The translations under genes were made by a program, and so were the position numbers. Of a stretch of DNA of 64,000 nucleotides, positions 1-8,917 are shown one piece after another. Source of the DNA: Haliscomenobacter hydrossis DSM 1100 (GTDB lineage Bacteria; Bacteroidota; Bacteroidia; Chitinophagales; Saprospiraceae); contig NC_015513.1 in assembly GCF_000212735.1 (NCBI RefSeq), positions 1 through 64,000 of the forward strand. The letters run 5' to 3'. Position 1 is the first letter of the stretch; every line of letters begins with the position of its first letter. The notes beneath the pieces are model-generated. The model searched no databases, was not told where the DNA came from, and was given only the letters and a program-made list of their open reading frames with translations.

Positions 1-5
1 TCCTT

Positions 6-746
6 TTGATCGCCTGCTGGTGGTGGCTTTTTTTCAAAAAAAAGCGACCCAAGGCCACCACGTTTCCAACACCGTGGAGGTCCATCCTAAGCAAAAAAGT
101 TGCTTTTTATATGGAGCTTTCAGCAGGAGAAAAGGTCCGTTTTGAGGAGAGTGTACTCCTGTTTTTGGACAAAGTCCGCATCACTGGCATTGACACTGAC
201 CTGAATGATACCGACAAACTGCTGGTAGCTGCGAGTGCAGTCATCCCGCTCTTCGGATTTCCAGGATGGCGTTACCGCAACCTGCGCGAGGTGCTTTTAT
301 ACGATGGGCCATTCAACCAGGACTACGAGACTGAGCAGGGCAAAGCCCGCAATATCCTGGGCATGGTGGGCAGCGGCAGCATGAACCATATGATGATTTT
401 GTCCAAACCAGCCCTGCACCAAGGCTTTGATCAGCAGCGTTCCCACCACAATGTAGGCATCCACGAGTTTGTTCACTTGCTCGACAAAGCAGACGGTGCT
501 ACGGATGGCCACCCGGAAGCGTTACTCCCACAACCCTACTTGACACCCTGGTTGAAACTGATGCACCGCGAAATTGCAGCGATCAAAGCCGGAAGGTCTG
601 ATATCAATGTTTATGGCAGTACCAACGAGGCCGAGTTTTTTAGCGTTGTCAGTGAATATTTTTTCCAACAGCCGGAGCGCCTGGAAAAAAACCACCCGGC
701 GCTGTTTAATATGTTGGAAAAGATTTTTAGGCAAGATTTGGCGTAG
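6..746 (+). CDS. mtfA: MtfA-like zinc metallopeptidase (M90), 5' end outside window
   Basis: Seen: the frame is open to the window edge and the first codon available is only a TTG at base 6, so the true start probably lies upstream. A hydrophobic, Trp-rich stretch at residues 3-10 resembles a membrane anchor followed by a basic patch. The zinc-binding motif HEFVH is near residues 152-156 and a second conserved acidic element, NEAEFF, near residue 208. Known: MtfA/M90 proteins are about 250-270 residues with an HExxH zinc site and a downstream Glu ligand; E. coli MtfA binds the glucose repressor Mlc. Inferred: a zinc aminopeptidase-like protein; no Mlc partner is visible here, so the physiological role is open. 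The gene ends toward convergent neighbours and is followed by two hairpins. Confidence 0.8.
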   Translation: MIACWWWLFFKKKRPKATTFPTPWRSILSKKVAFYMELSAGEKVRFEESVLLFLDKVRITGIDTDLNDTDKLLVAASAVIPLFGFPGWRYRNLREVLLYDGPFNQDYETEQGKARNILGMVGSGSMNHMMILSKPALHQGFDQQRSHHNVGIHEFVHLLDKADGATDGHPEALLPQPYLTPWLKLMHREIAAIKAGRSDINVYGSTNEAEFFSVVSEYFFQQPERLEKNHPALFNMLEKIFRQDLA

Positions 747-776
747 TTAAATTTAGACGCTGATAGTCGGAAAAAC

Positions 777-840
777 GATGGCACCGCTCTTACACGGTGC
801 CATCTATGTTTGCCCAAGGTAAACGGAATGCCTTCCGTTT
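777..840. terminator. Two hairpins between convergent genes
   Basis: A 10-bp perfect stem (gatggcaccg at 777-786 with cggtgccatc at 795-804, 8-base loop) is followed by a 7-bp stem (aaacgga at 821-827 with tccgttt at 834-840). They lie between the end of the peptidase gene and the end of the leftward DUF4249 gene, where a bidirectional terminator is expected. No long T-run follows the first stem on the + strand, so factor-independent termination is likely but not certain. Confidence 0.55.
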
Positions 841-870
841 TACAGCAAACTTAACCCTCTCCTAATTTCT

Positions 871-1704
871 TTACTGGGTCACGTTTAGGTATAAAGTATC
901 CGAACTGATCGCTGTAAATATCCCCAGGCCGTTTTTGACATTGGTTGGAGGCGACTTCAGGTTCTGCGAATTGTCGCCCGAGTCTTGGTACAGCAGTGCG
1001 TATTCCGGGTTGATGTGGTACAAAATGACCCGGTGTTGGCCGTAGTATTGAAACTGCCTGCTGTTGATCTCGAAGGAGTTATTTTGCGTGGGTTCAACCC
1101 GAAACAAACGCGAGGGCAGGTCGCCTCCACCAAACATACCAAGGTCAAAAATTGGGTCGGGATCGGTTTCGGTATTTTCCACCACCAGGAGGTAATAGGT
1201 CAAGTCGGGATTGTTCCAACTGAATTTGACGGGATCGGGAAAATTTAAACTCCCGGAAGGTGGAAAGCTGATTTGCGGAATTTTAATGGAACGCGCATCC
1301 TGGGTAAAATCCTCCGGTTTGGCCAAAACTTTGGTTTCCGCACTCACGGTTTTTCCCTGGAACTCAAACTCCAGCTGATAGTTTTCCCCAACTTTGATTT
1401 GCAGGCCATTATTGCCCATGCGGTAAATGCCATCTCCCTGGGGGATCAGGCTATAGGACTGATTGCCCGCTTTGATGCGGATGTCGAGCTTATCCAGGTC
1501 TGCGGGATCTAAATTGAGGTCATCGGCAAAGGGAGATTTTCGGCTGATTTTTAACTCCACTGGATTGTCAGCGTACAAATAGCCTTCTACCACGGGCTGG
1601 TCGTTGAAGCTTACCGCGTTATTGTCTTCGCAGGCCTGAAAAGCCATGCCCATCATCAGAACCAAGGCCAGGATGCGGTATTGGATGAAAGTATACTTTT
1701 TCAT
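871..1704 (-). CDS. DUF4249 family lipoprotein
   Basis: The 277-residue protein begins with a lipoprotein signal (hydrophobic core followed by AFQAC, Cys near residue 25), so it is probably an outer-membrane or periplasmic lipoprotein. After the signal come an Ig-like beta-rich part (EGYLYADNPVELKISR region) and a body typical of DUF4249. Known: DUF4249 proteins in Bacteroidota are usually encoded directly after a TonB-dependent receptor carrying a carboxypeptidase-regulatory-like domain, as here, with 12 bases separating the genes on the same strand. Inferred: an accessory surface lipoprotein to that receptor, by analogy with SusD but not homologous to it. The ligand is unknown. Confidence 0.8.
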   Translation of the reverse strand: MKKYTFIQYRILALVLMMGMAFQACEDNNAVSFNDQPVVEGYLYADNPVELKISRKSPFADDLNLDPADLDKLDIRIKAGNQSYSLIPQGDGIYRMGNNGLQIKVGENYQLEFEFQGKTVSAETKVLAKPEDFTQDARSIKIPQISFPPSGSLNFPDPVKFSWNNPDLTYYLLVVENTETDPDPIFDLGMFGGGDLPSRLFRVEPTQNNSFEINSRQFQYYGQHRVILYHINPEYALLYQDSGDNSQNLKSPPTNVKNGLGIFTAISSDTLYLNVTQ

Positions 1705-1716
1705 AGGGATCGTGGA

Positions 1717-4491
1717 TTAAAATTTCATGGTAAAAGTGAGATTGGGCGTAAAACCCAGATAGTTTTTGTCCACTTCGTATACACTGCCGTCTTCAATCTG
1801 GTATTCTTTGTACCACACGTTTTTGCGGCCGTAAACATTGAACAGGGATAGTCCCAAACTGCCGCGTTCCGAGCCATCAGGTCGGGGATTGAAATTGCAG
1901 GTCAAACCCACATCGAAGCGGTGGTAGTCGGGCAAACGGCTGCCGTTTTTGGCACTCGTGGTGATGTAATCTTCCTCAACGCCATCCAGTAAGGTGATGC
2001 TGTACCCGCCGTCAGGAGCAGTGTAAGGACGGCCCGTGGCGTAAATCCAGGTGGCCGAAAGGTCCCAGCGACCCATTTTGCGCATGGCTACTGCTTTGAA
2101 CTCATGGCTGACATCCTGATTGGCGGCAAAATATTCCTCCCCGTAAATGTCGATTTGGTTGCGCGCCTGGCCCAGGGTATAACTCACCCACCCGGTGATA
2201 CTGCCACTTTTTTTCTGTGCCAAAAACTCGATGCCCTGGGAATACCCTCGCCCAGAATAGAAGTTCTCTTCATAACTGATTTGTCCGGGGCGCAAGGCGT
2301 AGCGCAAGGAGTATTCCGAGATGCCATCCAGTTTTTTGTAATACGTTTCAACGGAAAACAAGTATTTTGGCGTTTCATAAGCCGTGCCCAGGATGTAATG
2401 CCAGGCTGAACTTACGGGTACGTTTTGGTCGTTGGAAAGGATCCAAAAATCCCGACTACCCGAGAGCAAATCTTCACGTACCACCCGGTTGGCAAACTGG
2501 TAGTACTTGCCCCAGGCCGCGTTTGCCCGGAACCTGGAGCTGATCCGATAGGTCGCGTTCAGGCGTGGTTCGAAATAAGTTTTTCCGGTAGGTTCAAAAT
2601 ACGATACCCGCAGCCCCGGCGTAAGGTCGATTTTTTTATTAGACAGGTGGATTTTGTCTTGTACATAAACAGCGCCCAGTACCCCTTTGTCTTTCCGATC
2701 TAAAATAGAGAGGGTATCGTTTTGGCCAAAATTGTAGGCAATATCGTAGTTGGTAAATGCAAAGCCAAAACTTACACTATTCCCTTCGTTGAGGTCATAC
2801 GTAAAATCAGAGCGCAGGCTCCAATCCTTCACGTTGTTGGTTTCGATCAAGCCGTTACGCACCTCGCGTTCTTCGCCATCAGCATTGGTGAAACTGCCTT
2901 GCATGGTACGGTCGCGGTCCGAGTAATAATTGGAAAAACTCAAAAGGGTATTGCCGTATAACTTGGGCGAAAACCGGCGCGACCATTTCAAACTGCTTCC
3001 GATGTTGCCGTAATTGGTGAGGTCGGTGTTGTTGATGCCACCATCGTCACTGCCGCCGAATAAGCCGCCAAAATTGATGCTGGTACTGTTGTCCAGGTAA
3101 TCAGTGCCATTGAAAAAGCTTAACGCAAAAATGTCGGACTTACCCGCGCGCCAAGTCACCTTTCCATTCAAGTCGTAGAAGTAAGAAGCCACCGTTGAGT
3201 TGAAACTGGGTCCACCTGAGCCGCCAAAAGGACCACCGCCGCCACCTAGTCGTCGACCCGGCCCCGGCCCTTCTTCTTCGTCCTTAAACCGATTGAAAAT
3301 TTGGTTGTAAATCGGGCCCCTCCAGGATCGTCTCCCGGTGGCCAGATAGCTGATTTTTTTGCCAATCGGCCCTTCGACATAGGCATTGGCGCTGAGCAAG
3401 CTGATGTCGCCGCCCGCTGCAAAACGTTTGGAGTTGCCCTCTTTGCCCGTGATTTCGGTTACGCTGGACAAGCGCCCGCCAAACCGCGACTCAAAGCCTC
3501 CCCTGTACAACTGCAAATCTTTCAGTGCATTGTAATTGAAGGCGGAGAAAAAACCGTACAAATGGTCTACGTGGTACACCGTAAACCCATCGTACAAAAT
3601 CAGGTTTTGATCGGGTGTGCCGCCGCGCACAAAAAGGCCAGAGGTGCTTTCATTGGCGGCAGACACCCCTGGCAAAAGCTGTAAAGAACGCATAATATCC
3701 CGTTCCCCTACGTTCGGTAGTTTGGCCAATTGTTTGGGTGTAAGTTGTACAATGCTACCCGCTTCATTGGGACGCATGAGGGCTTCGCTTTGGGCGGTAA
3801 TCGTGACTTCATCCAGTTGAAGGGAACCTTCCGGGATCATCTCAATGACCAGATTGGTTTTGGACAAATTCGGAGACAGGCCCAATTCCTGTGTTTTGTA
3901 GCCCAAATAAGAAATGATCAGCGTATTGGTATCAGTCGGTACTTTGTGCAAAGTGAAATAACCATCCGGGTTGGAATTGGCACCTAAACTGGATTTTTTG
4001 ACCTGGATATTGGCAAAAGGTAAGGATTCGCCAGTGCTGGCATCTTTGATTACCCCGCTTAGGGTAAAATTGCTGGCGCTGGGTGGGCCTTGGTATTTTT
4101 TTTGCGCTTGCCCAGGTCTTTGGCTATTGGGATCATCGGTACGTCGCATCAAATAGATGACCTGGTCTTTGCCATTCAGGTACCACTTGAGTTGCAGGCG
4201 CTTACACCAGCGGTTGAGTACTTCTTCAAGGCTCAGGTTAAAGGGACGGTCTTCGATGGTGGTGCTGCTGAGCAATTTCGGATTCCCCTCGAAACGGATT
4301 CCCGTCTCCGCTTGCAATTGCCGCAGCACTTCGGCCAGGGTGCCGTGGTAAAAACGATCCAGTTTGTAGGAATGCAGCAATTTCACAATGGTCAGCGAAT
4401 CCACGGACCCATTGCCATTACTTTGAGCGCTGAGTGTAACGCCTGTCCCCAGTAAAAACAAACACAGTAGGCTAGTAAATATTCGATTCAT
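1717..4491 (-). CDS. TonB-dependent receptor with STN and carboxypeptidase-regulatory-like domains
   Basis: I start it at the ATG at 4491 (MNRIFTSLL) because it opens directly into a signal peptide ending SAQ; a longer upstream frame adds 39 non-conserved residues. Order in the 924-residue protein: signal peptide, STN (secretin/TonB short N-terminal) domain about residues 35-110, CarboxypepD_reg-like beta-sandwich about 135-215, plug domain about 225-340 (VRGG and DGF motifs), then the beta-barrel, ending in an aromatic residue (TFTMKF). Gly-rich loops near residues 405-420 are probably extracellular. Known: STN-bearing receptors can signal to anti-sigma factors, but no FecR gene adjoins this one. 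A LytTR/LytS pair lies directly upstream on the same strand and may control it. Confidence 0.9.
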   Translation of the reverse strand: MNRIFTSLLCLFLLGTGVTLSAQSNGNGSVDSLTIVKLLHSYKLDRFYHGTLAEVLRQLQAETGIRFEGNPKLLSSTTIEDRPFNLSLEEVLNRWCKRLQLKWYLNGKDQVIYLMRRTDDPNSQRPGQAQKKYQGPPSASNFTLSGVIKDASTGESLPFANIQVKKSSLGANSNPDGYFTLHKVPTDTNTLIISYLGYKTQELGLSPNLSKTNLVIEMIPEGSLQLDEVTITAQSEALMRPNEAGSIVQLTPKQLAKLPNVGERDIMRSLQLLPGVSAANESTSGLFVRGGTPDQNLILYDGFTVYHVDHLYGFFSAFNYNALKDLQLYRGGFESRFGGRLSSVTEITGKEGNSKRFAAGGDISLLSANAYVEGPIGKKISYLATGRRSWRGPIYNQIFNRFKDEEEGPGPGRRLGGGGGPFGGSGGPSFNSTVASYFYDLNGKVTWRAGKSDIFALSFFNGTDYLDNSTSINFGGLFGGSDDGGINNTDLTNYGNIGSSLKWSRRFSPKLYGNTLLSFSNYYSDRDRTMQGSFTNADGEEREVRNGLIETNNVKDWSLRSDFTYDLNEGNSVSFGFAFTNYDIAYNFGQNDTLSILDRKDKGVLGAVYVQDKIHLSNKKIDLTPGLRVSYFEPTGKTYFEPRLNATYRISSRFRANAAWGKYYQFANRVVREDLLSGSRDFWILSNDQNVPVSSAWHYILGTAYETPKYLFSVETYYKKLDGISEYSLRYALRPGQISYEENFYSGRGYSQGIEFLAQKKSGSITGWVSYTLGQARNQIDIYGEEYFAANQDVSHEFKAVAMRKMGRWDLSATWIYATGRPYTAPDGGYSITLLDGVEEDYITTSAKNGSRLPDYHRFDVGLTCNFNPRPDGSERGSLGLSLFNVYGRKNVWYKEYQIEDGSVYEVDKNYLGFTPNLTFTMKF

Positions 4492-4660
4492 AAACGCAAG
4501 TTTTAGCTCAAAAACCCCAAATAATCTTGATGATTTCGGGCTAAAGATGAAGCATCTGCACCGTTGCGTTGGTCGGGTAGCTGACGCTCGTGACCAAGTG
4601 TATACCAAGCCTGAAAATGTGGAGATGAGTAGGGGAAATGTGGAGATGGAGAGTTTTTGC

Positions 4661-5383
4661 CTACTTCAGTTTAAAATAGTTGTCTACGCGTTCACGAAAC
4701 GATTCGCCCAGGGGCAATTCATGCCCTTTAATGACCAGAGCATTTTTGCGCAGCGCATCTATTTTGTCCAAAGCCACAATGTAAGAGCGGTGAATACGGG
4801 AAAAATCAGGACTGGGCAAGGCTTCTTCTACTGCCTTTAGATTCATCCGCGTGACCAGGGGCTTGGGAGCGTTTTGCAAAAAGATTTTTACATAATCCTT
4901 GAGCCCTTCTACAAACAGGATTTCCTTAAAAGAGACTTTGACCAGACTGTAATCAATGTGTACCATCATGAAGTCCGCCTTTGCATTTTCTTCACCGGAG
5001 ACCAGCTCGGCAGTTGTTACCCGCTTACGAAGTTGATGCCATTCCTGGGCTTTGTTACAGGCTTTGAAAAAACGCTCGAAGCTCACTGGTTTCACTAAAT
5101 AATCGAGTGCATTCAGGTCATAGCTCTCCAAGGAATATTGTTTGTGTGCGGTTACGAATACAATCAAGGGAGGCTGGCTCAAAGATTTTACAAAAGACAT
5201 TCCATCCAACCCCGGCATCTGGATGTCGAGAAAAATGAGGTCGGGTTGATGTTCATGGATGGCTTGAATGGCCTCAAAGGCATTTTTACAACGCCCCACA
5301 TTGGTGATAAAGGGGATGCGCGACAGATTGTCTTCCAACAAATCCAGGGCGAGTGGCTCATCATCTACAATAATGCACTTCAT
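4661..5383 (-). CDS. LytTR-family response regulator
   Basis: The 240-residue protein has a receiver domain at about residues 1-120, with the acidic pocket in IIVDDEP, the phospho-acceptor Asp in FLDIQMPGLDG, the Thr in FVTAH and the Lys in LVKPVS. A LytTR DNA-binding domain follows at about 140-238 (FVEGLKDYVKIF, HRSYIVALDKID). Known: LytTR regulators are phosphorylated by LytS-type kinases and bind direct repeats upstream of targets. The gene follows the kinase gene by 12 bases on the same strand, so the two are almost certainly co-transcribed. The receptor/DUF4249 pair downstream, across a 169-base gap, is a plausible target. Confidence 0.93.
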   Translation of the reverse strand: MKCIIVDDEPLALDLLEDNLSRIPFITNVGRCKNAFEAIQAIHEHQPDLIFLDIQMPGLDGMSFVKSLSQPPLIVFVTAHKQYSLESYDLNALDYLVKPVSFERFFKACNKAQEWHQLRKRVTTAELVSGEENAKADFMMVHIDYSLVKVSFKEILFVEGLKDYVKIFLQNAPKPLVTRMNLKAVEEALPSPDFSRIHRSYIVALDKIDALRKNALVIKGHELPLGESFRERVDNYFKLK

Positions 5384-5395
5384 GTGGTTCAGGCT

Positions 5396-6454
5396 TTATT
5401 CTCCCAATTCAATGTCCAATTCGACCAAAAATTCACCTTCCAGTTGTTCGACCTTAAAGGTAAAACGTTGAGGATAAATCAACTCCAGACGCCTGCGCAG
5501 GTTGCTCAAGCCCAGCCCAGCGGAGGGAATATTTTCTTCAGCGGATTTGTTGAGCAGTGCCACGTTGCTGCAACTGTTTTTGAGCATCAATACCAGGTGA
5601 TGTTGTTCCTTCACCTCCAGCTTTAAATCGATGTAAGGTGCCCCCATTACTTGCGAACTGTACTTGAACGCATTTTCAATCAAGGGAATCAACAGCATGG
5701 GTGCAATTTGCTGATGTTGAATGGCGGTGTCGTCAATGTTGATGTTCAGGCTGATGTGTTCATCAAAACGCAATCGTTGCAAATTGATGTAGCTTTGGAT
5801 GTAGTCAATTTCACTTTTGAGGGGGATAAAATCCTGATCGGTTTCGTAAATCGTGTAGCGCATCAACTCCGACAACTTGAGCAGTGAAGGCTCCAACAAC
5901 TCCGATTTTTTACGCGCCAGGGCCGTAAGGCTGTTCAACACGTTGAACAAAAAATGTGGACTGATTTGGGAGCGCAAAAAACGCAGCTCGGAGCGCAGGT
6001 TTATAGTTTCCCGCTCTTTGTACAGTTTTTCCTTGTTGCGGTGCTCGATAAAAATCCGGAACCCCGAGCTAAGCACGATCGTAATCAAACCGGGGAAGAA
6101 TAAAAAAAACCAACGCATCATTCTAAAATCCCGATCCGCCAAAAGTGGTTGGTCTGGCATGTCTGGCAATTCAGGAAAAGGGAAATGGTACAAAGCCAAA
6201 GCCCTGAGCGCCAGCACGACCAAGATACCTAAGCCGTAAGCCAAATATTTTTTTTTGAAAAAATACTGCGGCATCAGCCAATAGGCATTCAGGTAAAAAA
6301 TCAGGATTTGCAGCAGGCTACTTATCCAAAACAAACTGGGCGGCCGGGGCAATTTGATTACAGCTGCGGATCCTGACCAGGTGGAAAGAATGGGCAAGGA
6401 GTAAAACACCGCCCAGGCCAGCAGGTGATAGAATATGATGCGGTATTTCGGCAT
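5396..6454 (-). CDS. LytS-type sensor histidine kinase (His_kinase PF06580)
   Basis: The 352-residue protein has four predicted membrane segments in the first ~140 residues (one around LFWISSLLQILIFYL), then a short coiled linker. The His_kinase core carries the phospho-acceptor His in SQISPHFLFNVLNSL, followed by the ATPase N-box (NAFKYSS) and G-box (GLGLSNLRRRL). There is no extracytoplasmic sensory domain beyond the membrane segments, as is usual for this Bacteroidota class. It is the first gene of the leftward kinase-regulator pair. The signal it senses cannot be told from sequence. Confidence 0.93.
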   Translation of the reverse strand: MPKYRIIFYHLLAWAVFYSLPILSTWSGSAAVIKLPRPPSLFWISSLLQILIFYLNAYWLMPQYFFKKKYLAYGLGILVVLALRALALYHFPFPELPDMPDQPLLADRDFRMMRWFFLFFPGLITIVLSSGFRIFIEHRNKEKLYKERETINLRSELRFLRSQISPHFLFNVLNSLTALARKKSELLEPSLLKLSELMRYTIYETDQDFIPLKSEIDYIQSYINLQRLRFDEHISLNINIDDTAIQHQQIAPMLLIPLIENAFKYSSQVMGAPYIDLKLEVKEQHHLVLMLKNSCSNVALLNKSAEENIPSAGLGLSNLRRRLELIYPQRFTFKVEQLEGEFLVELDIELGE

Positions 6455-6648
6455 TGTGCAGTGTCATTTGTAGTCCGGATACCAAAGGTAAAGCAATTCA
6501 TAGGTAATGCGAAAGAGGTAGGAAGGGTTAGAGAAATTAGGCAATTACGATTTTGAACCCAACATCCAATTATTAGGATTTTATAAACATGAGTTATTTA
6601 AACATTCCACAGATTTCAGCATCTTGCACTCCAACACCAATGTAGACC

Positions 6649-7464
6649 ATGAGCGAATTCCAATGCTACCAATTCAAGTCCTTTGACCGTCCACTGACTG
6701 AAGACGAGTGCAAAGAGGTGGGCACCTGGTCGAGTCGGGCACAGGTCACGGCCAATTCGGCGACGTTTATCTACCACTACGGCGATTTCCGCAAAAGCCC
6801 CGAATGGGCGGTAGAACTGTACTTCGATGCCATGATTTATTTTGCCAATTGGGGCACCCGACGACTGCTGTTTCGGCTTCCAACTTCCATGATTGACGCC
6901 AAAGCACTGAAAAAGTTTTGCATCGAAAACGATTGGAGTTCCGATTTCATCAACTTCCAAAAAAAAGGGGCAGTTTACCTGCTCTATTTGCATTTGTCCA
7001 ATGAGGAAGGCGGAGTGTGGATGGAAGAAGATGATTTTGACATAGACGTACTAGGCAAAATCCGGGATGACCTGATGGAGGGCGATTACCGAGCGCTGTA
7101 CTTGCTTTGGGCTAAATTTGCTACTGCTGAAACAGACGACGACGAGGAAGATCAAGATAAAAAGGCCAAATTGCAGCTTCCTCCACCGGTACCACCCAAT
7201 CTGAAAAAATTGAATGCGACCTTAAAAGCCTTCATCGAGTTTTTTGAAATTGATGAATCGATTGTGTCGGCCGCTCAAGCTGCCAGTGTTGAGCGTGCAA
7301 AAGAGGCTGTTGATTACAAAAAATTGCTTCAACTGCTTCCAGATGAAGAAAGGATTGAATGGTTGGAGCGCGTGATAAACGGGGAGCCTAAATTGAGTGT
7401 GCTTCTAAAAAAAACGGCTGGAGAAGTTGGGGAAATCGTGAGGAGGAGAGCGGCCATGACATGA
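6649..7464 (+). CDS. Uncharacterised conserved protein (short form)
   Basis: No function is recognised. The 271-residue protein is soluble, with no signal peptide or membrane segment. The N-terminal ~125 residues (start MSEFQCYQFKSFDRPLTEDE, then YHYGDF, ANWGTRRLLFRLP) resemble a widespread bacterial family that I recall being long, with a Pro-rich hinge (here LPPPVPPNLKKLN near residue 180) and an extra C-terminal helical region. An acidic run near residues 160-170 (ETDDDEEDQDKK) precedes the hinge. From memory, relatives continue by roughly 100 residues or more past where this one stops, so it may be C-terminally truncated. The downstream 98 bases hold nothing recognisable. Confidence 0.6.
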   Translation: MSEFQCYQFKSFDRPLTEDECKEVGTWSSRAQVTANSATFIYHYGDFRKSPEWAVELYFDAMIYFANWGTRRLLFRLPTSMIDAKALKKFCIENDWSSDFINFQKKGAVYLLYLHLSNEEGGVWMEEDDFDIDVLGKIRDDLMEGDYRALYLLWAKFATAETDDDEEDQDKKAKLQLPPPVPPNLKKLNATLKAFIEFFEIDESIVSAAQAASVERAKEAVDYKKLLQLLPDEERIEWLERVINGEPKLSVLLKKTAGEVGEIVRRRAAMT

Positions 7465-7562
7465 GTTCGAAGATTTATAACTCTAATGTACAATGTTAGA
7501 TATGGATAGTGCTAATGCTTACACGATAAATTTGTATTCAATCCTTTCGAAAATCCCCGAAC

Positions 7563-8669
7563 TTATGTTATTTTAAAGTCAACCAACTCGTAGTTAACAT
7601 TTCGTCCGCCTTCCCCAGTTTGTTGCAAGATGCCTTTTTCTACCAGGTCTTTGATGTCCCGCAAGGCGGTGTCGGTAGAAGTTTTGGCAATTTTAGCCCA
7701 TTTAGAGCTTTGTAGTTTGCCTTCAAAACCGTCAAAGAGTTTGTTGAGCATCAATCGTTGGCGTTCGTTGATGGCAGTATGTTCGTGTAGTTTCCAAAAC
7801 TCGGCTTTGCGCACTATTTTTTGGGTAGTGTTTTCGGTGGCGAGCAGCGCATTTTTGAGGCAATGCAAAAACCAATCGAGCCATTCCGTGATGTCGCCTG
7901 AGCTGTGTTGCACTTGTTGCAATACTTCGTAATAGCGTTTGCGTTCGGCCAATATTTGGCTCGACATGCTGTAAAAACGTTCTCCACTGCCTTCGGCACG
8001 GGCAAGCAACATGTCGGTGATGGCTCTGCCAATTCTGCCGTTTCCGTCATCAAAGGGGTGAATGATGATGAACCAAAAGTGCGCGATGGCAGCTTTTAAA
8101 ACCGGGTCAATGCTATTTTCATTATTGAACCAATCCAGGAATTTGTCCATTTCCGTTTTTACCAAGGCGGGATTTACGGCTTCGTAATGCACTTTTTCTT
8201 TGCCCATTGCACCCGAAACCACTTGTATTTCGGCGCTGCGGTAGCGGCCCACTTCTATTTTGTAAGGTCCGCTGTACCCTGTGGGGAAAAGTGCGGCGTG
8301 CCAACCACACAAACGTTTTTCGGTTAAAGGCGTGGAATGGCGTTGAGTGGCATCCAGCATCATTTCCACCACACCTTCGATGTGGCGACTGCTTGGCACC
8401 AGTCCTGCAGTGTTGATCCCCAAACGCCGGGCAATGGACGAACGCACCTGGTCATAATTGAGCAATTCGCCTTCTATCTCTGATGATTTTACTACGTCTA
8501 GGGTTAAGGTGGTAAGCGTAGCTTCTTCCTTAGCAGAAAAGCCCAAAGCGTTCATTTGTCCGATTATTTTGCCTTGCATGTGCCGCACCTCACCAAATAC
8601 GACGTTGATGGCTTTGTCCTGCCAGGAGAAATGGGTCCAGTTAGGGTGCTCGTAGATGTATTTTGGCAT
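7563..8669 (-). CDS. Fic family AMP-transferase-like protein with DUF4172 and winged-helix domains
   Basis: I choose the ATG at 8669 (MPKYIYEHPNWTHF), a typical start for this family; 65 extra codons upstream run into palindromic DNA and look non-coding. Order in 368 residues: DUF4172-type N-terminal domain; an inhibitory helix motif SSEIEG near residue 60, fitting the (S/T)xxxE(G/N) pattern of self-inhibited class II Fic proteins; the Fic core with HPFDDGNGRIGR near 201-212, carrying the catalytic His; then a C-terminal winged helix-turn-helix (SSKWAKIAKTSTDTALRDI). Known: Fic enzymes mostly transfer AMP from ATP to hydroxyl groups of target proteins. Two 13-bp direct repeats lie just upstream and may serve autoregulation through the winged helix. 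Confidence 0.9.
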   Translation of the reverse strand: MPKYIYEHPNWTHFSWQDKAINVVFGEVRHMQGKIIGQMNALGFSAKEEATLTTLTLDVVKSSEIEGELLNYDQVRSSIARRLGINTAGLVPSSRHIEGVVEMMLDATQRHSTPLTEKRLCGWHAALFPTGYSGPYKIEVGRYRSAEIQVVSGAMGKEKVHYEAVNPALVKTEMDKFLDWFNNENSIDPVLKAAIAHFWFIIIHPFDDGNGRIGRAITDMLLARAEGSGERFYSMSSQILAERKRYYEVLQQVQHSSGDITEWLDWFLHCLKNALLATENTTQKIVRKAEFWKLHEHTAINERQRLMLNKLFDGFEGKLQSSKWAKIAKTSTDTALRDIKDLVEKGILQQTGEGGRNVNYELVDFKIT

Positions 8670-8700
8670 GGATTGGAAGGTTTTGCGGTAAATGTAGGGG

Positions 8701-8746
8701 TTTTTTGCCGCATTTTTGCGGGGGTTGTTGTGTTTTTTTGCCGCAT
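8701..8746. repeat. Two 13-bp direct repeats 33 bp apart upstream of fic
   Basis: The sequence ttttttgccgcat occurs at 8701-8713 and again at 8734-8746. The 33-bp spacing is close to three helical turns, and the nearer copy ends 32 bp upstream of the Fic start codon at 8669. The position suits an operator for the Fic protein's own winged-helix domain or another regulator. This is inference; the repeats could also be leftovers of a decayed element. Confidence 0.45.
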
Positions 8747-8809
8747 GGGGGTAGACAGAGGCTTGTGTTTTTTGGATGTTCTCGCTAGTATTGCATACCG
8801 TCCGAGACG

Positions 8810-8909
8810 TTGCGTTCGGGCGGGCAATCGAAGCACAAAAGGCGAATTTATGACTAAAGTTCAATTGAAAACTGCTATTGAGTTTTGTACTTCAGCCCGC
8901 CTGACGCAA
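8810..8909. repeat. Imperfect palindrome A, attC-like, downstream of the FGE-fold gene
   Basis: Arm 8810-8840 (ttgcgttcgggcgggcaatc and following) pairs with arm 8883-8909 (ending gcccgcctgacgcaa). Two or three unpaired bulge positions interrupt the stem and a 42-base loop lies between the arms. The palindrome starts 8 bases after the stop codon (8918-8920) of the leftward FGE-fold gene. A bulged stem immediately after a cassette gene is the architecture of integron attC sites, but canonical GTTRRRY/RYYYAAC core boxes are not evident. It may instead be a terminator or a REP-type palindrome. Confidence 0.5.
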
Positions 8910-8917
8910 AATCTTTG

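Noticed and set aside
4492-4608. N-terminal extension of the TonB receptor frame
   Set aside because: It gives Arg/Cys-rich residues before a perfect signal peptide; the ATG at 4491 is the natural start.
6589-6645. 18-codon frame MSYLNIPQISAS before the uncharacterised gene
   Set aside because: Too short, no conserved feature, and it ends just before the supported start at 6649; chance is sufficient.
8670-8864. N-terminal extension of the Fic frame to 8864
   Set aside because: The extra 65 codons run through the direct repeats and into palindrome A; MPKYIYEHPNW at 8669 is the family's normal opening.
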